A stretch of 64,000 nucleotides of DNA, taken from contig DKPO01000042.1 in the NCBI GenBank assembly GCA_002471225.1, positions 26,434-90,433 of the forward strand, read 5' to 3'. Under the pieces are notes generated by a model, which saw only the letters and a program-made list of their open reading frames with translations, ran no database searches and was not told the DNA's origin. The position numbers were made by a program, and so were the translations under genes. This DNA comes from Porphyromonadaceae bacterium UBA7332 (GTDB lineage: Bacteria; Bacteroidota; Bacteroidia; Bacteroidales; UBA7332). Shown in pieces: positions 27,353 through 36,389 of the stretch; positions within the stretch are counted from its first letter, which is position 1, and the number at the start of each line of letters is the position of its first letter.

Positions 27353-28090
27353 CTTTTCCGGAAACTATTGCTTAGTATTTAAGCAGATCATCGAACCGTG
27401 TTTCGTAAGTCTAAACGAGGTCTATCCGTATTCCGAATTTAAAATGAATAACCACAATCATTCAGGTGATTTGTTTAGCACGCTGATATAAATAAGAAAT
27501 CGATCAATTTTATCAGACTGTCAGGTCAGTTGTAAGTAAATTGATCAGAAAAGCAGCATTATGATTAATTTTTCAGCTTCCTTTTTTTGAGAGAAGATGA
27601 GGTGAATTATCTGTTGTTCGGGCTGATTTAAAACGGTATAATCCGGCTTTTTTGATGAAATACAGTCTGCTCTGAAAAGATATACCGTATTTTTAAATTT
27701 TTACGGTGTATCTTTTTATTTATACGGTATATCTTGAAATTTTCGCCCTTTGTTTTTCGAACGAAATACGTATGAAAATGTTTGGAGATACGTATTAAAA
27801 ACATGAGAAATACGGTTGATTTTCGCATTGTGTATTTAGACTCTGATTATTAGCGCTTTATGTAATCGCGTTCCTTGGGCGTATTTGGAGCGCTGGCTTA
27901 TATAAGCTGAAATATCGTATTCTGGGCGATTAGTTGAAATCAAAAAGAAAGTAAAAAGGGCTTTCTGTGAGAATTATGATAAATTGCAAGTAAATGATGA
28001 TTCGTGCAATTGGCTTAAGATCTGTGATCTGTAAGTTGTAAATAACGAAGCGATATAAAGAATAACCGTCTTACTGTATAAGAGTGATAA
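27353..28090. other. Gene-free stretch with tandem array
   Basis: No credible gene on either strand. A short inverted repeat GATCAATTT/AAATTGATC (27502-27510 with 27538-27546) of unknown meaning lies in the left part. The middle, 27639-27854, is a degenerate 22-bp-period tandem array annotated separately. The right part, to the kbl terminator, carries nothing I recognise. Confidence 0.6.
27639..27854. repeat. Degenerate 22-bp-period tandem array A
   Basis: About ten consecutive units start at 27639, 27661, 27683, 27702, 27723, 27745, 27767, 27789, 27811 and 27833. Eight are exactly 22 bases, one is 19 and one is 21. Most begin with TAC(G/C)GTA-like sequence, best preserved as TACGTAT at 27767 and 27789 and TACGGT at 27702, 27723 and 27811. 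Several end in GAAA or a close variant. The remaining 10-11 bases of each unit vary freely. There is no spacer-repeat alternation as in CRISPR, since the whole period is 22. The same period and core recur in the array at 63.3 kb, so this is a dispersed element type, not a chance run. Confidence 0.7.
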
Positions 28091-28092
28091 AG

Positions 28093-28122
28093 AAAGGGCT
28101 GTCTCCAATGGAAACAGCCCTT
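28093..28122 (-). terminator. Terminator of tdh-kbl
   Basis: A 9-bp stem AAGGGCTGT/ACAGCCCTT (28094-28102 with 28114-28122) lies about 43 bases after the kbl stop on the minus strand. The following U-tract is short and interrupted. Confidence 0.7.
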
Positions 28123-28164
28123 CAAGTATGATTTTACAATCTGAAGATATTACAAAGGAAATGA

Positions 28165-29358
28165 TTATTTGATCACTTTAAGCTCTTTGCCCACTTTGAT
28201 GAAAGCAGCAATAGCCTGATCTAAGTCTTCGCGGTTATGTCCAGCTGAAAGTTGTACACGGATACGAGCCTGATCTTTCGGAACAACCGGATAATAGAAT
28301 CCGGTTACATAGATACCTTCTTCAATCATTTTAGCTGCAAAATCCTGTGATAATTTAGCATCATAAAGCATAACTGCACAAATAGCAGATTGTGTCGGTT
28401 TGATATCAAAACCAGCTTCGATCATTTTAGTACGGAAGTACTGAACATTCTCTACTAACTGATCATGTAGCTCATTGCTCTCTGCAAGCATTTCGAATAC
28501 TTCTAATGAAGCACCTACTACAGCAGGAGGAATTGAGTTCGAGAATAAGTAAGGACGAGAACGTTGGCGTAGAAGCTCAATGATCTCTTTGCGACCTGTA
28601 GTGAACCCTCCGATAGCACCACCGAAAGCTTTACCCAAAGTACCTGTATAGATGTCAATTTTACCGTAGCAATCAAATTGTTCGCTAACGCCGCGGCCTG
28701 TTTGTCCGACAACACCTGCAGAGTGACACTCATCAACCATTACCAAAGCATCGTATTTCTCAGCCAAAGCACAGATCTGATCCATTGGAGCTACATTACC
28801 GTCCATAGAGAAAACTCCATCAGTAACGACAATGCGGAATCTTTGAGCCTGAGCTTCTTGCAGGCATCTTTCAAGATCGGCCATGTCTGCATTTGCATAA
28901 CGGTAACGTTTTGCTTTACATAGACGAACACCGTCAATGATTGATGCGTGATTCAATGAATCGGAAATGATAGCATCTTCTTCAGTGAACATCGGTTCGA
29001 ATACACCTCCGTTAGCATCAAAGCATGCTGCATAAAGGATTGTATCTTCAGTATGGAAATAATTAGAAATTGCTTTTTCTAATTCTTTATGTATATCTTG
29101 AGTTCCACAAATAAAGCGAACAGATGACATACCGTAACCTCTTTCATCCATAGCTTTTTTAGCAGCTTCGATTAAGCGAGGGTGGTCTGACAGACCTAAA
29201 TAGTTGTTGGCACAAAAGTTAAGAACTTTACCTTCACGGCCTTCAACTGTGATGTTTGCTTTTTGTGGAGACGTAATAATGCGCTCACGTTTATATAAAC
29301 CGGCTGCTTCAATGTTCTGAAGTTCTTCAGCCAGATGATTTTTCATTTTACCGTACAT
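28165..29358 (-). CDS. kbl: Glycine C-acetyltransferase (2-amino-3-ketobutyrate CoA ligase)
   Basis: PLP enzyme that cleaves 2-amino-3-ketobutyrate with CoA to glycine and acetyl-CoA, the second step of threonine breakdown. The 397 residues match the alpha-oxoamine synthase family. The PLP-binding lysine is K243 in TGTLGKAFGGA, the cofactor aspartate lies in VMVDECHSAG (D209), and the N-terminal LNFCANNYLGLS and SVRFICGTQ segments are typical of KBL. The start lies 10 bases after the dehydrogenase gene, so the two steps of the pathway are encoded in one operon. A terminator follows. Confidence 0.96.
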   Translation of the reverse strand: MYGKMKNHLAEELQNIEAAGLYKRERIITSPQKANITVEGREGKVLNFCANNYLGLSDHPRLIEAAKKAMDERGYGMSSVRFICGTQDIHKELEKAISNYFHTEDTILYAACFDANGGVFEPMFTEEDAIISDSLNHASIIDGVRLCKAKRYRYANADMADLERCLQEAQAQRFRIVVTDGVFSMDGNVAPMDQICALAEKYDALVMVDECHSAGVVGQTGRGVSEQFDCYGKIDIYTGTLGKAFGGAIGGFTTGRKEIIELLRQRSRPYLFSNSIPPAVVGASLEVFEMLAESNELHDQLVENVQYFRTKMIEAGFDIKPTQSAICAVMLYDAKLSQDFAAKMIEEGIYVTGFYYPVVPKDQARIRVQLSAGHNREDLDQAIAAFIKVGKELKVIK

Positions 29359-29368
29359 AACAGGTTAA

Positions 29369-30328
29369 TTATTTGATTCCGAATTTAATTTTTAGTTTCT
29401 CAATCATATCCTGACTCATAGAAGTCAAGTCGTATTGAGGTTTCCATCCCCATTCTTCTCTTGCACAGCTATCATCTAATGAATTAGGCCAGGAGTTTGC
29501 GATTTTTTGACGTAATTCGTCAATCTGATATTCCATTTGGAAGTCCGGCACAAGTTTTTTTACTTCTGCAGCAATCATTTCAGGGTCAAAGCTCATCGCT
29601 GCGATATTGAACGCGTTGCGGTGAATTAGTTTTGAAGGATCAGCTTCCATTAATTGAACACATGCATTTAATGCGTCAGGCATATACATCATGTCCATGA
29701 AAGTGCCTGCCTGAAGTGGACAAACAAATTTTTCTCCTTTTACAGCCGAGTAGTAAATATCTACAGCGTAATCAGTTGTTCCCCCGCCCGGAGGTGTTAC
29801 GTATGAAATCAAGCCAGGGAAACGTACTGAACGAGTATCAACTCCATATTTATGGAAATAGTAATCACTTAATAATTCTGTAGTTACTTTGCTGATTCCG
29901 TAGATAGTCTGTGGTCTTTGAATAGTGTCCTGAGGTGTATTGTCTTTCGGAGAGCTGTTTCCGAATGCACCAATTGAACTTGGTGTAAATACTGCACAAT
30001 TCTTCTCTTTTGCAATTTCAAGAAGATTTAAAACGCCATCAATCTGGATGTGCCAGGCTAAAAGTGGTTTTTTTTCACCTACAGCAGATAATAATGCTGC
30101 TAAGTTGTAAACAGTGTCGATCTGATGTTTGTCGACGATCTCTGCAATTTGTTTTGCGTCAGTCACATCAGCAATAGCTGATGGTCCGCTTTCTGCTAAA
30201 GCCTCTGTAAGAGGTGCTGAGGGAATATACCCTGCTACTACATTGTTGTTTCCATAACGAGCGCGAAGCTCGGTCGTGAGCTCAGATCCGATTTGGCCGG
30301 TAGCTCCAATTACCAAAATTTTTTTCAT
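29369..30328 (-). CDS. L-threonine 3-dehydrogenase, short-chain (epimerase-like) type
   Basis: An extended SDR protein of 319 residues predicted to oxidise L-threonine to 2-amino-3-ketobutyrate with NAD. The Rossmann motif GATGQIGSEL is at residues 8-17, and the catalytic tyrosine and lysine lie in TIYGISK near 142-148, after TPSSIGAFG. The sequence would pass as a UDP-glucose epimerase by fold. The tight link to kbl, and segments such as VRFPGLISYVTPPGGGTTDYAV typical of the Flavobacterium-type threonine dehydrogenase, make threonine the likely substrate. This differs from the zinc-dependent Tdh of E. coli. It is the first gene of the operon. Confidence 0.9.
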   Translation of the reverse strand: MKKILVIGATGQIGSELTTELRARYGNNNVVAGYIPSAPLTEALAESGPSAIADVTDAKQIAEIVDKHQIDTVYNLAALLSAVGEKKPLLAWHIQIDGVLNLLEIAKEKNCAVFTPSSIGAFGNSSPKDNTPQDTIQRPQTIYGISKVTTELLSDYYFHKYGVDTRSVRFPGLISYVTPPGGGTTDYAVDIYYSAVKGEKFVCPLQAGTFMDMMYMPDALNACVQLMEADPSKLIHRNAFNIAAMSFDPEMIAAEVKKLVPDFQMEYQIDELRQKIANSWPNSLDDSCAREEWGWKPQYDLTSMSQDMIEKLKIKFGIK

Positions 30329-30555
30329 ATCTGCACTATAGGCTTAAGTATCAAATTTCGGTGCATAGTTACTAAAAAAATTACAATTACAACTTAATAA
30401 ATAAAGAATTTTGGGATGATATCCTAATTTATTGTCCGGCGTAAATCAATTGGAGGTCGAATCTGATATTGAATCTTAAAATTATATCAGAAAATTACTG
30501 ACTTAATGTTTTTTCTTAGAATGGATTAGCCTGATAATGAAGAGTGAGAAAATAA

Positions 30556-30598
30556 AAAACGGTTATCCGAAATTGATGAGATTTCAGATAACCGTTTT
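30556..30598 (-). terminator. Terminator of the peptide transporter gene
   Basis: An 18-base inverted repeat with one internal wobble (30556-30573 with 30581-30598) lies 27 bases after the stop on the minus strand. The A-rich left flank gives a U-tract. Confidence 0.88.
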
Positions 30599-30624
30599 AT
30601 ATAAGTATAAGCTTTTTTGTATTC

Positions 30625-32316
30625 TTACTTAGCTACTTTTTCCAGACGTTTCATGATAGAGAAAATGAACGCAGCCGATAATAAACAGCAAACGATCAAT
30701 ACACCCCACAACATCCATAATTGCATTCCGCCCCAAAGGTATCCGATTAATGCAACTAAGTAGTTACCCACAGCTGTTGCAGCTAACCAACCACCTTGCA
30801 TCATACCTTTGTATTGCGGAGGAGCTACGCGCGATACGAATGATAATCCCATCGGGCTAAGGAATAATTCTGCAATAGTCAATGTAAAGTATGTTCCGAT
30901 TAACCAGTTTGGAGAAACAAGCACATTACTTACACCTCCGGTTGCTTCCAATGAAGATGGAGTCGGAAGTCCCATTGAACCGATAGCCAATACAACGAAT
31001 CCGATTGCAGCGATCAACATACCGATACCGATTTTACGTGGAGCTGAAGGCTCACTTTTTCTTGAAGCCAACCATGTAAAGAATCCTACAGAAATAGGAG
31101 TCATGATGATGATAAAGTATGGGTTGAATTGTTGGAAGATTTGCGGTGTAATATTTACGATATCACTCATTTTGTCATATGCAAAGTAAGCAGCGATACT
31201 ACCACAGATTGCAGCAGCGGCTCCTAAAACTTTACCTCCCATTGCTTTTGCCTGGAAGAATGCAAGTAATCCGTAGAATGCAATGATTGATAAAACCATT
31301 GTAATCAATGAGAATCCGAAGCGATCAGCACCTGTAACTGTGTTTGCTGTATAGTCACGAGCAAAGAATGTCATTGTAAGACCGTTTTGGTGGAATGACA
31401 TCCAGAAGAAGATAACAACGGCAAATACAAGAAGTAATGCAATGATTCTTTCTTTCGTTTCTGCAGGTGATAATAAACCTGCATCGGCTGATTTACCAGC
31501 AGCTTTGTTTGCAGCCGCTTGTTCAAGAGCTGTAACGTCAGCATGTTTGTAAGCTGATCTGAAAAGAGTGAAGACCAAAAGAGAGATAACCAGAGATCCA
31601 CAAGCTACGGCAAAACCATAGTTGTAAGCTTCAGATAATTTGTCGATATACATTTGTCCGAAAGTCGCTAAATCTGCGCTTGCGCCAGCTTGTTGAGCAT
31701 CAGCTAATGTAGCAAATTGAGCCAGACCTTCCGGTGTAATAGTTCCGTTAGTCATTTGGTGAGCTAAAGAAGGGATTTGTGCATTGTAGAACAAATCTGA
31801 TTTAGCAAGGAAGTAGTCACATACAGCTTGTGCGGCAGATGGCGCAAAGAATGCACCGATATTGATACACATATAGAAGATACTGTATGCCAGGTCACGT
31901 TTAGAGCTGTAGCGAGGATCATCGTAAAGATTACCAACCAAAGCCTGAAGATTTCCTTTAAAGAAACCGGTACCTAGTGCAATAAGCCCTAATGCACCGA
32001 ACATCATCGTTTTTGCAGTTGTATCAGTTCCTGTCGGGATAGCTAACAACAGGTATCCCAAGAACATTACCAGAATTCCGAGAATAATTGTTTTACCATA
32101 ACCTAATACACGGTCGGCAACTAAACCACCGATAAGAGGTAAAAAATATACTAACGCCAAGAAACTACCAAAGATAGTACTTGTCTCATCGGTTGTGAAA
32201 CCGAATTTGGCCTGCATAAATAATACGAAAATAGCAAGCATGGTATAGTAACCAAAACGCTCACCCATGTTCGCGAATGCAAGAACAAAGAGTCCTTTAG
32301 GATGTCCTTTTAACAT
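30625..32316 (-). CDS. POT/PTR-family proton-coupled peptide transporter
   Basis: An inner-membrane major-facilitator protein that imports di- and tripeptides with protons. The 563 residues hold about 14 hydrophobic helices. The N-terminal half shows PTR2 features: GERFGYYTMLAIFVLF near residue 15, GGLVADRVLGYGKTI near 62, and the signature FFKGNLQALVGNLYDDP near 118. A long loop with many alanines (about 170-220) follows helix 6, and the C-half has SPMGLSFVSRVAPPQYKGMMQGGW. It is monocistronic. The peptide role fits an organism that also secretes peptidases, but no substrate can be read from sequence. Confidence 0.93.
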   Translation of the reverse strand: MLKGHPKGLFVLAFANMGERFGYYTMLAIFVLFMQAKFGFTTDETSTIFGSFLALVYFLPLIGGLVADRVLGYGKTIILGILVMFLGYLLLAIPTGTDTTAKTMMFGALGLIALGTGFFKGNLQALVGNLYDDPRYSSKRDLAYSIFYMCINIGAFFAPSAAQAVCDYFLAKSDLFYNAQIPSLAHQMTNGTITPEGLAQFATLADAQQAGASADLATFGQMYIDKLSEAYNYGFAVACGSLVISLLVFTLFRSAYKHADVTALEQAAANKAAGKSADAGLLSPAETKERIIALLLVFAVVIFFWMSFHQNGLTMTFFARDYTANTVTGADRFGFSLITMVLSIIAFYGLLAFFQAKAMGGKVLGAAAAICGSIAAYFAYDKMSDIVNITPQIFQQFNPYFIIIMTPISVGFFTWLASRKSEPSAPRKIGIGMLIAAIGFVVLAIGSMGLPTPSSLEATGGVSNVLVSPNWLIGTYFTLTIAELFLSPMGLSFVSRVAPPQYKGMMQGGWLAATAVGNYLVALIGYLWGGMQLWMLWGVLIVCCLLSAAFIFSIMKRLEKVAK

Positions 32317-32413
32317 TGTGTCCTTTGTTTAAAGATTATTAATTGATTAATTTGTTTAATGATTGAGTCCTGTACTAAAAATATGATATTAGTTTTTAAA
32401 GTACTTCCCGATC

Positions 32414-32444
32414 CAAATTTACACAAATTGTCATAATATACAAG
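32414..32444 (-). promoter_or_regulatory. Promoter of the peptide transporter gene
   Basis: On the minus strand the -7 box TAAATTTG (32414-32421) is preceded, 19 bases upstream, by CTTG at 32441-32444 as a -33 box differing by one base from TTTG. The predicted transcript has a leader of about 90 bases. Apart from this promoter and the downstream nagB terminator, the 315-base gap between the two genes holds nothing recognisable. Confidence 0.55.
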
Positions 32445-32561
32445 TTTTTGGACTTTATTATCCAGTCTATTTGTGGAAAAATAGGATATTAATACAAATG
32501 TATTTACTCAATATGTCAGAATTTAGACCATTAGGATATCCCGGTAATGCAGATACAAAAA

Positions 32562-32600
32562 AAGAGGAAGCGCATTATTCGAAAATATGCGTTTCCTCTT
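32562..32600 (-). terminator. Terminator of fprA-nagB
   Basis: A 14-base inverted repeat with one wobble pair (32562-32575 with 32587-32600) lies about 32 bases after the nagB stop on the minus strand. The A-run at 32557-32563 gives the U-tract. Confidence 0.88.
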
Positions 32601-32631
32601 ACTTTTAGATTTTGTGTGTATTTTACACAAA

Positions 32632-33444
32632 TTATTTCAATAGAGAAGCCGGACACAAATGCTCTTTCTCAATGTCAAGGAAGTATTTGTAAGTTCCAAC
32701 TTTAATTTCTGCAGTAGCAGCATCGTCACAAACGATAATACCTTTACGGTGCATTTGTAATGCGCTGATTGTCCACATTTGGTTGATTGAGCCTTCTACA
32801 GCATGGTAAAGAGCTCTGGCTTTGTTATGACCATTAACGATGATCAATACCTCTTCTGCATCTAATACAGTTCCTACACCTACGGTTACAGCAGTCTTAG
32901 GAACTTTGTTTACATCATTATCAAAGAAGCGGGAATTCGCAATAATTGTATCTGTAGTTAGTGTTTTAACACGTGTACGAGATGATAAAGATGAACCAGG
33001 TTCGTTAAATGCGATATGACCATCAGGACCAATACCTCCAAGGAATAAGTGAATTCCGCCGTATGATTTGATTTTATCTTCATAGCGTTGGCATTCAGCT
33101 TCAAGATCTTGAGCGTTTCCGTTAAGGATGTTAACGTTTTCAGCTTGAATGTCAATATGATTGAAGAAGTTATTCCACATGAAAGAATGATAACTTTCAG
33201 GGTGTTCCTTTGGTAGATTGCAATACTCGTCCATGTTGAATGTTACAACATTTTTGAATGATACAACACCATTTTTATTCAATTCAATCAATTTCTTGTA
33301 CATGCCAAGAGGAGATCCACCTGTAGGTAATCCTAAAACAAACGGATTATCATTTGTAGGGTTGAATGCTTTGATTTTTGCTGCCACGTAATTAGCTGCC
33401 CATTCAGATACGTTTGCGTAATCCGGTTGAATAATTAATCTCAT
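32632..33444 (-). CDS. nagB: Glucosamine-6-phosphate deaminase
   Basis: Converts glucosamine-6-phosphate to fructose-6-phosphate and ammonia, feeding amino sugars into glycolysis. The 270 residues match the hexameric NagB family. The substrate loop [10 protein letters not shown] lies near 39-48, the catalytic aspartate and neighbours in [18 protein letters not shown] (about 69-86), and [17 protein letters not shown] (about 136-152) carries the other catalytic residues. It follows the flavodiiron gene by 22 bases on the same strand, so the two are probably co-transcribed although their functions are unrelated. No nagA is nearby. Confidence 0.96.
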   Translation of the reverse strand: MRLIIQPDYANVSEWAANYVAAKIKAFNPTNDNPFVLGLPTGGSPLGMYKKLIELNKNGVVSFKNVVTFNMDEYCNLPKEHPESYHSFMWNNFFNHIDIQAENVNILNGNAQDLEAECQRYEDKIKSYGGIHLFLGGIGPDGHIAFNEPGSSLSSRTRVKTLTTDTIIANSRFFDNDVNKVPKTAVTVGVGTVLDAEEVLIIVNGHNKARALYHAVEGSINQMWTISALQMHRKGIIVCDDAATAEIKVGTYKYFLDIEKEHLCPASLLK

Positions 33445-33466
33445 AACAAATTCTGTGTTTTAGTTT

Positions 33467-34660
33467 TTATGAATGTTTTAGCTTTTCAGCCATAGCTTCA
33501 CCTAACTCGTAGCATTTCGCGATGATATCTTCATTAATACCTTGCTTCATTTCTACAGAAGGCTCTACTATGTCCCATTTTAATTTTTCGCCAACTACTG
33601 CTAAATGTTTTACAGCAGCTCCGGCCCAGGTAAAGCTACCGAAATAGCCATAAATGCGGTTTTTCAGATCGCGAGTCTGGATTTTGTCTATCAGTGATTT
33701 TACTTCTGGAAACAACTCATTGCTGTAAGTCGGACTTCCAATAATTAAACCTTTGTAACGGAATACATCGCTTAGTACCTGAGAAGGATCTGATTTCGAC
33801 ATATTATGCATAATCACCTTCTTAATTCCGTTATTTACCAATGAATAAGCAATTGCTTCTGCCATTTCTTCCGTGTTGCCGTACATACTTCCGTAAGCAA
33901 TAACAACACCTTCTTCGCCATCGTAGCGGCTTAGTTTGTCATAAATAGTCACAGCTTCGCTGATGTATTTTTTCCAAACAGGTCCGTGAAGAGAACAGAT
34001 CATGCTAAATTCATGTTGGCTTAACTTTTGTAAGATCTTTTGAACCGGAGAGCCATATTTGCCGACGATAGCAGCATAATAACGATACATCTCAGGCCAG
34101 TACTTATCACAATTCATATCCTCATCGATAATGCCTCCGTCTAATGTTCCGAAACAACCGAATGCATCAGCACTAAACAAAACATGCTCTGTTTCATCAT
34201 AAGTCATCATTACCTCAGGCCAGTGAACCATAGGGGCAAAAACGAAAGATAGTTTGTGATAACCTAAATCCAACGTATCACCTTCTTTAACTTCGATCTC
34301 GTTGCCTGTGATTCCATAAAATCCTTCAATCATGCTTATTGTTTTGCTATTTCCGATGATTTTCATCTCAGGATAGCGGTTTTTTATAATGGCGATTGAT
34401 GAAGAGTGATCCGGTTCCATATGATTTACAACTAGGTAATCAATACTGCGACCATCTAACAAACTCTCGATTTTTTCTAGAAAAACGTCAGCAAACCCAA
34501 TTTCAACAGTGTCTATAAGCGCTACCTTCTCATCTAATATCAGGTAAGAATTATAGGATACACCGTGATTTAATGACCAAAGTTGTTCGAATTTATACGA
34601 AGTGCGATCATTTACACCGACATAATGAATATGCCCGGTTAGTTTTTTAGTTCCATACAT
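33467..34660 (-). CDS. Flavodiiron protein (oxygen/NO reductase)
   Basis: A cytoplasmic enzyme that reduces O2 to water, or NO to N2O, protecting anaerobes from transient oxygen or nitric oxide. The 397 residues join a metallo-beta-lactamase-like domain (about 1-245) to a flavodoxin domain (250-395). Diiron ligands are visible: HxExDH at 80-85 (H80, E82, D84, H85), H146 in MVHWPEV, D165 in FSADAFG and H225 in CSLHGPVW. FMN binding is in AYGSMYGNTEEMAE. There is no C-terminal rubredoxin, so electrons must come from a separate partner. It leads a likely fprA-nagB transcript with a -7 element 30 bases upstream. Confidence 0.95.
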   Translation of the reverse strand: MYGTKKLTGHIHYVGVNDRTSYKFEQLWSLNHGVSYNSYLILDEKVALIDTVEIGFADVFLEKIESLLDGRSIDYLVVNHMEPDHSSSIAIIKNRYPEMKIIGNSKTISMIEGFYGITGNEIEVKEGDTLDLGYHKLSFVFAPMVHWPEVMMTYDETEHVLFSADAFGCFGTLDGGIIDEDMNCDKYWPEMYRYYAAIVGKYGSPVQKILQKLSQHEFSMICSLHGPVWKKYISEAVTIYDKLSRYDGEEGVVIAYGSMYGNTEEMAEAIAYSLVNNGIKKVIMHNMSKSDPSQVLSDVFRYKGLIIGSPTYSNELFPEVKSLIDKIQTRDLKNRIYGYFGSFTWAGAAVKHLAVVGEKLKWDIVEPSVEMKQGINEDIIAKCYELGEAMAEKLKHS

Positions 34661-34689
34661 GATGTGTCTAATTTAAGGGTATAGCGTTG

Positions 34690-34697
34690 CAAAATTA
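34690..34697 (-). promoter_or_regulatory. -7 promoter element for the flavodiiron gene
   Basis: The minus strand reads TAATTTTG, an exact TAnnTTTG, 29 bases before the ATG at 34660. No -33 box at normal spacing is evident. Confidence 0.5.
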
Positions 34698-34857
34698 GTA
34701 TATTCCGCTCTATTTATTGTCGTTTCATCCAAATATTTCATCTTGAAGGAGCTCTCTTTTTGTGAAATATTAGGCTCGAACATTAATATGAGTGAATAAA
34801 TTGAATGATTTTGAGTTTTTAAGTATCTTGTCAAACAATAAGCTTAGAATATTGAAG

Positions 34858-35250
34858 ATGACAAAAATGAGAAACCTGACAAAAAAGATTTTGGTGAATA
34901 GTATGAATGTGAATATGTCCGATGGCAGGGTGGAGGCAAATAATCCCGGGGAATTGCAGCATCCTGTTCGTCGTATGATTCAATCGCCATGGTTTACGAC
35001 TATTTTAGGTGTTATTTATATTATTTCGCCTATTGATTTGTTGCCGGATGTTCCGGTAATAGGCTATTTAGATGATATTTTTATGGGCGTGATTATTGGT
35101 TTAAACTGGGCTCAGGTATCAACTGAACATTCGAATGAAATGCTTTCGTCCGTTTTCAAATTGATAAAATGGGTAATGATTATTTTAGGTATTATCTTAT
35201 TCTTGCTTTTATCAATTTTTGGTTTACTGATATTTAACTTATTCAATTAA
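34858..35250 (+). CDS. DUF1232 (YkvA-type) membrane protein
   Basis: A small protein of 130 residues from the ATG giving MTKMRNLTKKILVNS; a GTG 22 codons earlier is possible but adds an unremarkable segment. The centre carries the DUF1232 signature: WFTTILGVIYIISPIDLLPD near 58-77, followed by GYLDD. A second hydrophobic segment at the C-terminus (about 105-130) suggests a second membrane span. The family's function is not established. It is divergent from the flavodiiron gene and converges with the gene at 35.35 kb on a shared terminator. Confidence 0.8.
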   Translation: MTKMRNLTKKILVNSMNVNMSDGRVEANNPGELQHPVRRMIQSPWFTTILGVIYIISPIDLLPDVPVIGYLDDIFMGVIIGLNWAQVSTEHSNEMLSSVFKLIKWVMIILGIILFLLLSIFGLLIFNLFN

Positions 35251-35304
35251 GTAAAGGGGGATATCCTCTTTCGGAAACGCTCAAAAGTAGAGATGATCTC
35301 AATA

Positions 35305-35348
35305 AAAAAAAGCGATTTCTAAGTAATCAACTTAGAAATCGCTTTTTT
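35305..35348. terminator. Bidirectional terminator
   Basis: An 18-bp inverted repeat (35305-35323 with 35331-35348) has a 7-base loop, an A-run on the left and a T-run on the right. It serves the DUF1232 gene (+) and the patatin operon (-). Confidence 0.92.
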
Positions 35349-35350
35349 TA

Positions 35351-36388
35351 TTATTTAATGATAATATCGGCGTTCAGTGTGAAATAGTAAAGTGAATTTT
35401 CTTTTTCGACTAAACCAAATTTGTGCTTATCAGGATTTTCCGGCATTTTGAATCTCGCGTTTTCAAATAAGTAGTTTTCTAATTCTTCGCGATATGCAGG
35501 TCCGAAGAAAGTGATTTTACCATCTTTTTCAACAAAGAGCGGCATATTGTCACTAAGCTTTCCTTTCCACATTTTAGACGGTTTAAATCCGAATACTAAA
35601 GCAATAAGATATTGTTTTACCTTGTATTCATAAAAATGATGTTTATTGATAAGATCATCATTGATTTTAAAAGGATTCATCGCCTTTACTTCTTCCAGAA
35701 TATCTTTAAGAGTGATAAGTTCAGTCGTGTAGAAGAGCTTCATCATCTCAGCAAATAATTTAGGGAAATGTAAATCAATCAGCGATAAGGAGTTTTTGTA
35801 ATATTTATTTTCCGGATCACTGAATTTTAATTTACCGTATAAACGGAAAATCTCAATCATACGTGCCATAACAGCATTATCTCCTGAAATACCATTCAGT
35901 TTTTTAGCGGTAGGTCCGTTCAGCTTAAGATTTTGAATTTCATATTTAAGATTACCTGCACGATGTGAAGCGAGGATTGTACATCCACCGTTAAACTTAG
36001 AACGAATAACCAAATCGCGTTTTCCTTCTACAGTTCTTACCGTAAAAGCACTTTTGTCTTCACTATAAGAGTATAGATCAGTCAGATGCATACGATTAAG
36101 AAGTTCAGCAGCATAGGGTAGTTCTGTTTCAGTATCGGCATCCAAAACCTTTACGTCTTCAAAAATTTGTTTCGCAGCTTTAGCAAACTCTTTGGCCGGA
36201 ATTCTATCAAACTCTTTGCGGTCGAAGAAGCATACAATATGACCATCTGCGAATTGATAGCGAATTGTTCCTTCTGCGTCTGTGCGAAAGATATCTAAGA
36301 TTTCACGATTGATTAATTTTCCTACACCCATTAAATAAAACAGGGCGTAAATTTGCATCCAATCTTCTTTATTGCCGGTAAAATTCAT
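35351..36388 (-). CDS. HpaII-family restriction-endonuclease-like protein, no partner methylase
   Basis: The 345-residue sequence resembles, from memory, the HpaII endonuclease family. Matches are the opening TGNKEDWMQIYALFYLMGVGKL (residues 4-25), the VIRSKFNGGCTILASHRAGNLKYEI block (127-151), HHFYEYKVKQYLIALVFGF (250-268) and a C-terminal HKFGLVEKENSLYYFTLN (322-339). In active family members I recall an I-K-S motif where this protein has I-R-S (128-130), which would remove a likely catalytic lysine. No DNA methyltransferase lies beside it. It is the third gene of a very tight operon, 1 base after the patatin gene. Either a diverged, possibly non-cutting relative or a misassignment is possible. 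Confidence 0.5.
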   Translation of the reverse strand: MNFTGNKEDWMQIYALFYLMGVGKLINREILDIFRTDAEGTIRYQFADGHIVCFFDRKEFDRIPAKEFAKAAKQIFEDVKVLDADTETELPYAAELLNRMHLTDLYSYSEDKSAFTVRTVEGKRDLVIRSKFNGGCTILASHRAGNLKYEIQNLKLNGPTAKKLNGISGDNAVMARMIEIFRLYGKLKFSDPENKYYKNSLSLIDLHFPKLFAEMMKLFYTTELITLKDILEEVKAMNPFKINDDLINKHHFYEYKVKQYLIALVFGFKPSKMWKGKLSDNMPLFVEKDGKITFFGPAYREELENYLFENARFKMPENPDKHKFGLVEKENSLYYFTLNADIIIK

Positions 36389-36389
36389 T

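Noticed and set aside
27628..27828. A 66-codon minus-strand frame over array A
   Set aside because: Its sequence is the translation of the tandem units, rich in Lys/Ile/Phe, with no independent coding evidence.
27639..27854. Possible CRISPR array
   Set aside because: The whole repeat period is 22 bases with no constant repeat plus unique spacer structure, units are degenerate, and no cas genes are in the window.
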